Source: CAZNHL01 sp964572965
Lineage (GTDB): Bacteria > Bacteroidota > Bacteroidia > Cytophagales > UBA9547
Direction of reading: 5' to 3'
Assembly: GCA_964572965.1 (NCBI GenBank)
Contig: CAZNHL010000031.1
Location: 1 to 47,140, forward strand
DNA: 47,140 bases
The notes under the pieces were generated by a model, which made no database searches, was not told the origin of the DNA, and saw only the letters and a list, made by a program, of their open reading frames with translations. The position numbers were made by a program, and so were the translations under genes. Below are positions 6,855 through 15,003 of this stretch, one piece after another; within the stretch, counting starts at the first letter, position 1, and every line of letters begins with the position of its first letter.

Positions 6855-9800
6855 ATGCTAAAAGTCAAAACACTATTGATCCTGTTGTTAACCGCCGTCA
6901 TGGTAAATATACAGGCTCAAACCACTATTGTTAAGGGGATCACCGTTGTGGTTGATTTTCCTGATCGTGCATTTCGTAACACATTAGATNNNNNNNNNNT
7001 TTCAAAAATGATTAATCAGCCAGGATTCGCTGGTTGGGGAAATGAGGGTTCTGTCAGAGATTATTTTCTTGCACAGACTGCCGGTAAAGTAGATGTATCA
7101 AGTATTGTAGTAAAAGTAGTATTGCCACATCCAAGAAGCTACTATTATGGCGGCGGTGGATTAGAGATTTCTGATATCTGTGATCAGATTAATATTAATT
7201 ATCCTCAGGGGTTTCAGGGGCTTACAATAGATCCGGAAAATAACTCACTGCTACATTTTACTGTACTTTGCAGGGCACCCCAAAGATCTCATGCTTTTGC
7301 GCAGCAATCGGGAAATACATTCATTAAAAACAATGGTGTAAACCTGAATGTTGCCAATGGTAACGTGAATTATTATGACGATACTCAGGATCCTGAATAC
7401 AATGTAATTTGTCACGAAATAGGACACAGTTTGATGAGATGGCCTGATTATTATCAGACAGGCTGGACAAACCTTGGTAGTTATTGTTTAATGGCCAGTG
7501 CAGGTACCAAAAAAGGGCCAATGCCTATTAGTCCTCCTCTGCGTTACAAAAAAGGCTGGATTGATAATGTGATTGAAGTAGGGGCTACTACACAAACTTA
7601 TACAGCAGTGTCTAACAGTTACACTACTATTTATAAATACAACAACCCATACAACCCTAAGGAATATTTATTGATCCACCCACAGGTATATGGTGGCTAC
7701 TATCAGCAGTTTCCGGGAGTGAATAATGTGCCGGATCAGGGCCTTGCTATTTATTATGTAGATGAAGATGGCGGTATGGATCTGCCAGGCTATGAAACCA
7801 GCATTAAAATGAATCTTGTTCAGGCCGATAACAAAGATGAACTTCATGATGAAGACCGTAGCGCTACAGACGTAAGAGGTGATCTTGAGGATTTGTTCGA
7901 TAACCTGAACAATGCTTTCAATAGTAACAATAGCATTTTCAGATGGAAAGATGGCGGTGAGTTCGGTCTTTACCTAAGCAATATCAGTGCACCCGGAGCT
8001 ACTATGTCTTTCACTGTAAATGCAAGGCCAAACACATTTATCGTCACTTCTGATAAGAACGGCAGAGTGTCTCCTTCCGGTGTTTTAAAAGCAGCCGCAG
8101 GAGCTTCTCAAATTTTTACATTCAGTCCGTTTCCTGGTTACGAAATTGATCAGCTGAAGGTAAATGGCGTGGTTACAGCAGTAACAGGTAATACTTATAC
8201 CGCATCTGCATCCGGTACTAAAACGATTCAGGTATCCTACAAAAGAAAAGCAGTACTTGATCCGCTTCCTCAACCTTGGCAGCACATAGATATCGGTACT
8301 CCTTCCACAAGTGGCGTATCCGGACAAGTTGATGGTAAATTTTATGTAGAAAGCTATGGTGGCGATATCTGGGGAGGAGGTGATGATTTCAGATTCGTTT
8401 ATCAGACTATTACAGGTGATGGTTCTATTGAAGGAAAGCTGGCATTTTCTAATAGCCCGAACAGATGGAGCAAGGCCGGGTTAATGATCCGCGAAAGCTT
8501 AGCAGCAAACTCAGCATATTCTATGATAATGTACACTCCCCGTGAGTATGTGCATGTTCAGCAAAGAAATGCCGGAGGCTATGCCGGCGACAATACATTC
8601 AATGGTGAGCAATTGCATTTCTATAACCTTTACAAATGGTTTAAGATTACGAGGGTTGGAAATGTTATTACCAGTTACTGTTCACGCAACAGAACAAGCT
8701 GGGTTATGATGGGACAGCAAACGGTTACGATGGGCGAGCAGGTATATGTTGGTTTAGCTGTTTCCGGCGCTGCTCCTAACTATCCGTCAAGAGCAGAGTT
8801 TGATAGTATTACTGTAGTAAAACAGAACATAGGAACATGTTCTGACCCTGCCTGGAATGCTGCTACAGCTTACAATGGCGGAGCAAAAGTTTCTTACAAT
8901 GGCAGAAAATATACCGCAAACTGGTGGACACAGAACAACAGACCGGATATTAGTTCCGGATCCGGACAACCATGGACTGATAATGGTGTTTGCGGGCCTG
9001 GTAACCTGAGTCCTGTAATTACTTTGACAGCTCCGACAAGTGCTACAAGATACAGGCTGCCTGCAAATGTAACAATGACTGCTGATGCAAGTGATCCTGA
9101 CGGAACAGTCGACAGGGTAGAATTCTATCAGGGAACAACATTGTTAGGTTCTGACAATACAGCTCCATATAGCTTCACATGGACAAATGCACCGGAAGGA
9201 AGTTATCAGATTACTGCAAAAGTGTTTGATAATCAGGGAGCGTCAGCTGTTACTTCGATAGCATACATATTGGTAGCTGCCAACATAGCTCCGATCATTA
9301 CTATCGATAGTCCGGTTCCTGTAAATGGTATCAACCCGAAATACCTTGTTGGCGGTTCTAAAGACTTGTATGTGTATGCTACTGACGATTATGCAGTTGA
9401 AAAAGTTGTATTCACTTTGCCTAAAACCGGCGAAACGATCACTGACTTTACACCTCCTTATCAGGTAACATTTAGCAACTTGCCGGCTCCTTATGCTGAC
9501 GGTTCTCTGTACTTTACAGTAACGGCATATGACTTTGATGGCGCTTCAAGTACGACTAATATCTTTATTTACAAAAATAAAGTACCTACGGTAACCATTA
9601 CAGCTCCTGCATTCAATGCCAATTTCGCTACAGGTAGCAATGTTACGTTGAGTGCTTTGGTGAGCGATCCGGACTGGACGGGAGGTAAAGTAGAATATTT
9701 CAACGGTGCCACAAAAATAGGAGAGACTACAACAAGTACAGTTGGCAGCAGCCCGGTAAATTTTGTGTGGAACAACGTTGCAAATGGTACTTATACTATT

Positions 9801-10301
9801 ACTGCAAAAGCTACCGATGACATGACTGAACATGCTACTTCAGCAGCGGTTACATTCAGTGTAACTACACCGACAAGTACTTGTACAGCGGCAGCCTGGC
9901 TTGCAGCTACTGCTTATAATAGTAATGCCGTAGTTCAATATAACGGTATTAAATATAAAGCAAACTGGTGGACACAAGGGGAAAGACCAGACCTTAATAA
10001 TGGTGGAACAGGAACAGGAAAGCCTTGGACTAGTCAGGGAGCATGTACTTCAAGACAAGAAAACGCAGAAGCCTTGGCAATACCTGTAAACCAGGTACTG
10101 GTTTATCCGAATCCGGCAACAGGTGCGTTCGTTATTGAGTTAGCTTCAGAAGAGTCTACTGTGCAAATCTTCAGCGTTTATGGAGATAAGGTGGCAGAGC
10201 AGGTACTCCTGAACGGTAAAAATGAAATAAATCTTCCACTTGCAAGTGGGGTATACTTACTTAAGATAAATGATCAGTCAGTGAAACTGGTTGTTGAATA
10301 G
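6855..10301 (+). CDS. Secreted M6-family metalloprotease with chitin-binding-like modules and T9SS tail
   Basis: About 1148 residues. In order: signal peptide (MLKVKTLLILLLTAVMVNIQAQ); M6 (immune inhibitor A-like) zinc protease domain to about residue 400 with the zinc motif HEIGH at His187-His191 and the downstream Met-turn-like SYCLMASAG; a basic repeat domain (about 400-465); a DUF1349/concanavalin-like domain (about 470-650); a CBM5/12-type module (about 660-715, WNAATAYNGGAKVSYNG and NWWTQNNRP); three Ig-like domains (about 720-1005); a second CBM5/12-type module (WLAATAYNSNAVVQYNG and NWWTQGERP); and a T9SS type A sorting domain (VYPNPATGAFVIEL to the end). The enzyme should be secreted and surface-attached or released. 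The CBM modules suggest anchoring on chitin-like polymers, so the substrate may be protein in chitin-rich material. A ten-N gap at 6990-6999 makes residue numbers approximate. Confidence 0.92.
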   Translation: MLKVKTLLILLLTAVMVNIQAQTTIVKGITVVVDFPDRAFRNTLDXXXXSKMINQPGFAGWGNEGSVRDYFLAQTAGKVDVSSIVVKVVLPHPRSYYYGGGGLEISDICDQININYPQGFQGLTIDPENNSLLHFTVLCRAPQRSHAFAQQSGNTFIKNNGVNLNVANGNVNYYDDTQDPEYNVICHEIGHSLMRWPDYYQTGWTNLGSYCLMASAGTKKGPMPISPPLRYKKGWIDNVIEVGATTQTYTAVSNSYTTIYKYNNPYNPKEYLLIHPQVYGGYYQQFPGVNNVPDQGLAIYYVDEDGGMDLPGYETSIKMNLVQADNKDELHDEDRSATDVRGDLEDLFDNLNNAFNSNNSIFRWKDGGEFGLYLSNISAPGATMSFTVNARPNTFIVTSDKNGRVSPSGVLKAAAGASQIFTFSPFPGYEIDQLKVNGVVTAVTGNTYTASASGTKTIQVSYKRKAVLDPLPQPWQHIDIGTPSTSGVSGQVDGKFYVESYGGDIWGGGDDFRFVYQTITGDGSIEGKLAFSNSPNRWSKAGLMIRESLAANSAYSMIMYTPREYVHVQQRNAGGYAGDNTFNGEQLHFYNLYKWFKITRVGNVITSYCSRNRTSWVMMGQQTVTMGEQVYVGLAVSGAAPNYPSRAEFDSITVVKQNIGTCSDPAWNAATAYNGGAKVSYNGRKYTANWWTQNNRPDISSGSGQPWTDNGVCGPGNLSPVITLTAPTSATRYRLPANVTMTADASDPDGTVDRVEFYQGTTLLGSDNTAPYSFTWTNAPEGSYQITAKVFDNQGASAVTSIAYILVAANIAPIITIDSPVPVNGINPKYLVGGSKDLYVYATDDYAVEKVVFTLPKTGETITDFTPPYQVTFSNLPAPYADGSLYFTVTAYDFDGASSTTNIFIYKNKVPTVTITAPAFNANFATGSNVTLSALVSDPDWTGGKVEYFNGATKIGETTTSTVGSSPVNFVWNNVANGTYTITAKATDDMTEHATSAAVTFSVTTPTSTCTAAAWLAATAYNSNAVVQYNGIKYKANWWTQGERPDLNNGGTGTGKPWTSQGACTSRQENAEALAIPVNQVLVYPNPATGAFVIELASEESTVQIFSVYGDKVAEQVLLNGKNEINLPLASGVYLLKINDQSVKLVVE
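6990..6999. other. Scaffold gap (10 N)
   Basis: Ten unresolved bases near the N-terminus of the metalloprotease, between LRNTLD-like and SKMINQPGF segments. The frame is kept if the true gap is 1 modulo 3. Confidence 0.95.
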
Positions 10302-10316
10302 TAAAACCTCAGAATT

Positions 10317-10349
10317 AAAAAGGGCTGCCATTTTTGGTAGCCCTTTTTT
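10317..10349 (+). terminator. Intrinsic terminator after the metalloprotease
   Basis: AAAAAGGGCTGCCA pairs with TGGTAGCCCTTTTT across a short T loop, with one G-T wobble, and continues into TTTTTTGTTTTT. Confidence 0.9.
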
Positions 10350-10362
10350 GTTTTTAAACCAC

Positions 10363-10627
10363 NNNNNNNNNNGGTGCCCGACCCCCTTAACGTTTTCAGC
10401 AAGCAGTCGTCAAGGCGGGGGCGGGTCTAAGTTTGCTTGTGGCGGAATAACTCAACTGCCGAAGGTGCTTAGGGAATATTGGTGTCGGCAAATTCAGTCG
10501 CCCGGGTATCAGGGTTTGTCCAGGGTAATCCCAATGGTGATTTTTTATACAGATAGATGAAGCACGGCCTGATAGTCACCGATAAACTTTAGGCTGTTTT
10601 TTAGAAAATACAGCCAGGATCTATGGA
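10363..10627. other. Scaffold gap followed by an unexplained GC-rich patch
   Basis: Ten N at 10363-10372 are followed by about 190 bp that look unlike the surroundings. A hand count gives 57 G+C in the first 100 bases after the gap, including runs such as GGCGGGGGCGGG. I find no recognisable protein in any frame. An open frame across the gap (10291-10560) has no family features. The patch may be the edge of an unresolved repeat or a mis-join. Between 10592 and 10615 GGCTGT and ACAGCC could form a weak hairpin behind the SMR gene. Confidence 0.5.
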
Positions 10628-10954
10628 TTAGTGAGAAACAAATTTCAATCCTACAATAGAACCGATAAGTGTGAAAATGAAGAAAAGGCGCCAGAAGTCA
10701 GCCGGTTCTTTGAAGAATAACATTCCGATAATAACGGTTCCGACAGCGCCTATACCTGTCCAGACAGCGTAAGCGGTACCCATTGGCAGTGTAAGTGTTG
10801 CCTTATATAGTAAATACATACTGACCGACAGTGTGATAAAAAAGCCTATGATCCAAAGTACAGATTCATTGCCTTCTGTTTCTTTGGCCTTTCCTAAACA
10901 GGTAGTAAAACCTATTTCACACAATCCTGCTATTATCAGTAATATCCAGTTCAT
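10628..10954 (-). CDS. Small multidrug resistance family exporter, Gdx/SugE type
   Basis: A four-helix inner-membrane protein of 108 residues. The essential acidic residue is Glu13 in the first helix (AGLCEIGFTT). The third helix carries LPMGTAYAVWTGIGAVGT, the signature I associate with the SugE/Gdx subgroup, which exports guanidinium ions, rather than with EmrE-like drug pumps. The frame extends three codons upstream to a TTG, but the ATG giving MNWILLIIAG is the natural start. It leaves 1 bp between this gene and the S4 protein gene upstream, so the two are co-transcribed. No guanidine riboswitch is visible ahead of the pair. Substrate is inferred from subgroup only. Confidence 0.88.
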   Translation of the reverse strand: MNWILLIIAGLCEIGFTTCLGKAKETEGNESVLWIIGFFITLSVSMYLLYKATLTLPMGTAYAVWTGIGAVGTVIIGMLFFKEPADFWRLFFIFTLIGSIVGLKFVSH

Positions 10955-10955
10955 T

Positions 10956-11174
10956 TTAAACAATTTTTATAGTGATATTTTCAAGGATGATCACATCCCC
11001 TTTACGTAGTTTTTTGCGTTTCTGTGTTTCTGTAGCATCATTTACAGTAACAACTCCACTGTCAATAACGCTGTTGGCTTCTCCGCCTGTATCAACAACA
11101 CCCATGAATTTCAGAAGTTTGTTCAACTCGATAAATTCGTGTCCTGTCAGTTCAAATTCATGTACTTCGTTCAT
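10956..11174 (-). CDS. Small S4-domain RNA-binding protein (YbcJ/YaaA-like)
   Basis: A 72-residue protein made almost wholly of one S4 RNA-binding fold: FIELNKLLKFMGVVDTGGEANSVIDSG, then VTVNDATETQKRKKLRKGDVI. This is the usual length of the YbcJ group. It probably binds structured RNA, but its target is unknown. A TACCTTTG box sits only 4 bp before the ATG, so the mRNA may be nearly leaderless; no good -33 box was found. It is the first gene of a two-gene unit with the SMR exporter. Confidence 0.85.
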   Translation of the reverse strand: MNEVHEFELTGHEFIELNKLLKFMGVVDTGGEANSVIDSGVVTVNDATETQKRKKLRKGDVIILENITIKIV

Positions 11175-11281
11175 ATTGCAAAGGTAAAGTTAAATTTGGA
11201 AAGAGCTGTATTTTTATAGGCGTTCTATAGCCCTCCTGATCAATAAATCTGTTAGATTAGTAAAGTTTTTAGCATGTTATT

Positions 11282-11695
11282 ATGGGATTCGATAATTCAG
11301 TAGTTTTTAACTATCCTGTTCTTATTAAAGAGCAACACCTTGATACTTTCGGGCATGTAAATAATGCTACTTATCTGACCTTGTTTGAAGAAGCCAGATG
11401 GGAGTGGATTACGCAAAACGGATATGGCATCAGGAAAATAAGGGAGACAGGATTAGGGCCGACTGTGTTGCAGATCACTATCAGGTACCTGAAAGAATTG
11501 CGGCTGAGACAGGAAATAGTGATTGAATCTCAGATGATTTCATATGAAGGGAAAGTCGGGGTTATTTCTCAGAAAATGGTTCGTGACGGTGAAATATGCT
11601 GTACGGCAGAATTTACAATCGGGCTTTTCAGTGTTTCTGAAAGGAAACTGGTAGTACCGACGGAAGATTGGTTGCTGGCTATAGGACTTAAGTAG
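11282..11695 (+). CDS. Acyl-CoA thioesterase, 4HBT hotdog family (FadM/YbgC-like)
   Basis: A 137-residue hotdog-fold protein. The motif HLDTFGHVNNATYLTLFEEARWEW near the N-terminus is the 4HBT active-site region, with Asp-x-x-Gly-His-Val-Asn-Asn on the catalytic loop and helix. The rest (RYLKELRLRQEIVIES, GEICCTAEFTIGLFS) matches the family's beta sheet. It is expected to hydrolyse acyl-CoA thioesters in the cytoplasm. The substrate is not predictable. A second hotdog-type gene follows after 40 bp in the same direction, suggesting an operon. Confidence 0.9.
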   Translation: MGFDNSVVFNYPVLIKEQHLDTFGHVNNATYLTLFEEARWEWITQNGYGIRKIRETGLGPTVLQITIRYLKELRLRQEIVIESQMISYEGKVGVISQKMVRDGEICCTAEFTIGLFSVSERKLVVPTEDWLLAIGLK

Positions 11696-11735
11696 TTGCC
11701 TGGTGATTGTTGTTAGTTGTTAGTCTGTTTTTTTA

Positions 11736-12188
11736 ATGAAATTAGGTACTGCTTTGCGGATTATGTCTTTTTGGCCTCCTTATATGGGAGCAGGAATCAG
11801 TATTGTCAGTTATTCAAAAGACTTTACATCAATTGATGTGAAGATGAAGCAGCGCTTCTGGAATAAGAATTATGTAGGAACGCATTTCGGAGGGTCGCTG
11901 TATGCTATGGCCGACCCTTTTTATATGCTGATATTAATGGAAAATCTCGGTCGTGATTACATTATCTGGGACAAAGCAGCTACGATCAGGTTTATAAAAC
12001 CCGGTAGGGGAACGGTCTATGCATCATTCAGGGTTTCACAGGAGCAAATAGCAGAAATTAAGAAGCAAGCTGATACTGAGCATAAGCTAGAGCCTGTTTT
12101 TAGTGTTCAGGTGCTTGATGAAAGCGGCGATTTGGTTGCTGAAGTGGATAAGGTAATTTATATCAGGCGAAAGCGAATTAAGGAATAA
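11736..12188 (+). CDS. DUF4442 hotdog-fold protein
   Basis: A 150-residue protein matching the DUF4442 group of hotdog folds: FWPPYMGAGISIV near the start, then VGTHFGGSLYAMADPFYMLILMENLG and AATIRFIKPGRGTVYASF. The family is linked to thioesterase-like folds, but no activity is firmly assigned. Its position right after a 4HBT thioesterase supports an acyl-thioester role. The 3' end overlaps the stop of the convergent BtuG-like gene by 11 bp, so the two transcripts must run through each other. Confidence 0.85.
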   Translation: MKLGTALRIMSFWPPYMGAGISIVSYSKDFTSIDVKMKQRFWNKNYVGTHFGGSLYAMADPFYMLILMENLGRDYIIWDKAATIRFIKPGRGTVYASFRVSQEQIAEIKKQADTEHKLEPVFSVQVLDESGDLVAEVDKVIYIRRKRIKE

Positions 12189-13239
12189 TAGTTGTAGTAG
12201 GGAAGTAGAATCCATTGGTATTGATACCACACTTGAAATTGTTTAGTAGCATACCGCTTGCTGTATAGCGATAAGCCATACTTTTCTGATTATAATCGAT
12301 CGCATCTGCAATATAAATATCGCCATTGGAGGGGTCTATCCCAAAACCGTAAATTGTGCGGCCATTGGCTGCAATGTATGGTTCAGCAGAAACACTTGTT
12401 TGTGAAACAGGTAAGCTATATACGCCATCATTGCTGAGATAATAAAGCGTGTCGGCACCTCTGTTCATCATTACTTTATTGGACATACCTAACGATACAT
12501 TGAAAGGAAATGACTGTTCAACTGATTTAAGTGACGGGTTAACCTGATAAAGGCTGGCATTTTTGTTTTTTGAATAATCTCCCATACACATTATCCAAAG
12601 CTTATTATTTTTGTCTTTGGTAATTGAAACAGGGCCCAGGCCTACTTTAACACTGTCTTCAATACTGTTTTTTGAAGGATCGACAATGTATAGATATTCT
12701 TTCTGGTAATTGGTGACATATACTTTGCCGTTATGTAATAAAAGCTCTTCCGTTGATCCGGGGCATTTTATTGTGCCAACTCTCTTGCGCTTTACATAGT
12801 TGACAATACTGATGGCGTTGTCGTACAGGTCTGTTACATAAGCCAGTGTGTCATTTACCGCTAAAAAATACCTTGGTGAATTAAAGCCTGTGATTTCACC
12901 TTTTTCAACAAAGCTTAAAGGGTCAACTACAACTATTTTACCTGAATTATTAATAACAAGGTATGCCTGTCCGTTTTTGACTGTGATACTCTGTAAAACA
13001 TCGCCCAACTTCTTACCATTTACCTGAAAGAAAATGTTGTCGGCAACGCTGTTTGTTTTCTTGTTATATTGATAAAGATCTGAATTACCCCGCATGAAGT
13101 TTCCTTCTGAGAGGGCAATCACCGTTGTGTCGCCACTATTAGTATAGATTTGTTCATTCTTAGAAATGGGGCCATCTTTCTTACACGAGAAGAAAATGAG
13201 TGTAAAAAACACCGGTAGTAAATGCAGATTTTTTTTCAA
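12178..13239 (-). CDS. BtuG-like surface beta-propeller lipoprotein (YncE/DUF5074 type)
   Basis: A 353-residue YncE-like seven-bladed propeller lipoprotein. The N-terminus MKKNLHLLPVFFTLIFFSCKKDG has a Bacteroidota-type lipobox with Cys19. Repeated blades are visible (YVTDLYDNAISIVNYVKRKRVGTIKCPG, YVTNYQKEYLYIVDPSKNSIEDSVKVG, YYLSNDGVYSLPVS, IYGFGIDPSNGDIYIADA). In gut Bacteroides, BtuG is a propeller lipoprotein that binds cobalamin very tightly and sits on BtuB. Here it is the third gene of a riboswitch-controlled btuB operon, which supports the same role. The start is a TTG; no in-frame ATG lies near it. It follows the BtuH-like gene by 61 bp. Confidence 0.85.
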   Translation of the reverse strand: MKKNLHLLPVFFTLIFFSCKKDGPISKNEQIYTNSGDTTVIALSEGNFMRGNSDLYQYNKKTNSVADNIFFQVNGKKLGDVLQSITVKNGQAYLVINNSGKIVVVDPLSFVEKGEITGFNSPRYFLAVNDTLAYVTDLYDNAISIVNYVKRKRVGTIKCPGSTEELLLHNGKVYVTNYQKEYLYIVDPSKNSIEDSVKVGLGPVSITKDKNNKLWIMCMGDYSKNKNASLYQVNPSLKSVEQSFPFNVSLGMSNKVMMNRGADTLYYLSNDGVYSLPVSQTSVSAEPYIAANGRTIYGFGIDPSNGDIYIADAIDYNQKSMAYRYTASGMLLNNFKCGINTNGFYFPTTTIIP

Positions 13240-13300
13240 TGTATTGATAAAATTTAAAGAGCGGTTCCGGACAAATAACTTTTATCCGGAACCGTTCAGA

Positions 13301-14956
13301 TTACTTAACAATAAGTTTTTTTCCTTTAAGAGTTCCGTTGTCAGTAGTAACATTCAGGAAGTAAAGTCCCGGTGTTAATCCTGACAGAGATACTTCAGTT
13401 GTAGTACCTGAGGCAACAGCTTCGCCTAAAGAGTTTAACAGTTCAAAAGTAACATATCCACTTGTGTTTCCGATAGTCACAGTTTCGCCTGATTTTGCAG
13501 GGTTAGGATAAACGTTTACCAGGTCGCTTGCTGTAGGATCATTAAGGCTTGTTGTCGATGATTCGTTGATTACACCAACAGCATCAAGGTCAAATCCGCC
13601 GGAACCAAACTGTGTTGGCCATGGGTCATTCACAATTTGATTGTATTGGTCTCTTGTTGCATAATCTTTGTCGATTGCACCAACAACATCAATTACTTTA
13701 ACATGTGTAATGTTGTTTACATCAAGACCAGTAGTGTTTTTTAATTCTTCAAGGTCAAAAGGAGTACCATAATCAACCTGGTATTTACCTGCAAGGTTGT
13801 TCAGGCTTTTAGGGTCAGTATAACCAAAACCATCTGTCTGAGCAGTAGTGTCTGTGTATGAAGTAGCAGGGAAACGGAAGAAGTTTTCACCATCAGAACT
13901 GACTTCTACAAATGCAAGCTCCAGGAAGTTATAAGCAAAACCATTTTCAAATACAGCAAAGTCAGCACCGGGGCCGTTGGCGATTGGTTTGTTGAAAGTA
14001 ATAACAGCATAACCGCCATCGCCTAAACTGATAACAGAGTTGTCAGCCTTTCCGATTACATTACTTTCTGTACCTACTGTTGCATAGCCTCCACTAAGCA
14101 GACCTATTTTCTGAAGACCTCTTGTTACAGTAGCACCTTTTGCCCAGTTTACAAATTTAGCATCATCAGCTTTGATAGCTGTAGACCCTGCATCGCCAGC
14201 TTTAGGAGCAAATGGCGCTGGAATCACTTTAAAGTCATCCATACAGAAATAAGCAGGTGTATTTGAGCCATATTCTCCTACATCTGTTGACGTAAAAGAA
14301 AATTCCAGACTGTCAGCATAGCCAAGTGAAGAAAGGTCAACATACTTCCACTCAGTTACAACATAATCCTTGCTGTTATCCTCAAAGCGGTAGTCTGCCA
14401 GGTAGAAATCTACCGGAGTTGTGGTTTTTGTACCATTGTAATAAGCATTGATAGAAAGTTTGAAGTAATCAGCATCATTACCTGTGGCTCCGCCAAACTT
14501 TTTACTGTAACCATACCCATCTCCGTTTTTGATTGTCAGTGCGGCATAAGTATTGTTCGTAATATAAAAACTATTAAGCTGAGCTCCTTTTAAAAGACCT
14601 GTAAGATGAAGTCTTGTTCCGTCTCCATAAAGTACACCAAAATTCTTTGACCCATTATTACCCCCGCCTGTAATGCTGCTGCAGTCGTTTGTATAACTGT
14701 TAGTTGTTACATCTTTTTGATTAGAGTATGCCCAGCCTGACCAGTAAGGTCCGAGATTTGATTCTGCATATGAGTTTGGGAAAAAGACATCCCCTTCATA
14801 GAATCCTTTTTTATCAAGAGCACCAATATACTTTGAGTCACTTGCCAAAGTAAGCCCTTCAAAAGTAGATACCCTTTGTGCAAAAGCAGAAGTACTAATA
14901 CCTGCTAATGCAAGAGCTAAAGCCCATTTGTTCAATTGTGTAAAGGTTTTTTTCAT
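13301..14956 (-). CDS. BtuH-like DUF4465 protein with second domain and T9SS sorting tail
   Basis: A 551-residue secreted protein. After a signal peptide (MKKTFTQLNKWALALALAGISTSAFA), residues about 25-245 form a DUF4465 domain: STFEGLTL, YWSGWAYSNQKD, NFGVLYGDG, then EFSFTSTDVG and AYFCMDDFKVIP. DUF4465 is the domain of BtuH, a surface cobalamin-binding protein of gut Bacteroides. A second domain (about 250-475) carries LGDGGYAVITFNKPIANGPGADFAVFENGF and ends with GGFDLDAVGVINE. It resembles cell-surface proteins with a GPGxDFxVFENGF signature, but I cannot name its ligand. A T9SS type A domain (VYPNPAKSGETVTIGN to LKGKKLIVK) closes the protein. I prefer the ATG giving MKKTFTQ over one seven codons upstream. 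The protein lies between btuB and the BtuG-like gene. Confidence 0.86.
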   Translation of the reverse strand: MKKTFTQLNKWALALALAGISTSAFAQRVSTFEGLTLASDSKYIGALDKKGFYEGDVFFPNSYAESNLGPYWSGWAYSNQKDVTTNSYTNDCSSITGGGNNGSKNFGVLYGDGTRLHLTGLLKGAQLNSFYITNNTYAALTIKNGDGYGYSKKFGGATGNDADYFKLSINAYYNGTKTTTPVDFYLADYRFEDNSKDYVVTEWKYVDLSSLGYADSLEFSFTSTDVGEYGSNTPAYFCMDDFKVIPAPFAPKAGDAGSTAIKADDAKFVNWAKGATVTRGLQKIGLLSGGYATVGTESNVIGKADNSVISLGDGGYAVITFNKPIANGPGADFAVFENGFAYNFLELAFVEVSSDGENFFRFPATSYTDTTAQTDGFGYTDPKSLNNLAGKYQVDYGTPFDLEELKNTTGLDVNNITHVKVIDVVGAIDKDYATRDQYNQIVNDPWPTQFGSGGFDLDAVGVINESSTTSLNDPTASDLVNVYPNPAKSGETVTIGNTSGYVTFELLNSLGEAVASGTTTEVSLSGLTPGLYFLNVTTDNGTLKGKKLIVK

Positions 14957-15003
14957 TGTCTGTTGTTTAATCACCATTCTTACTAATGGAAGCAGGTGAG
15001 ATG

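Noticed and set aside
10291..10560. An open frame running through the terminator and the scaffold gap after the protease
   Set aside because: It crosses an intrinsic terminator and ten N, and the product has no recognisable features.
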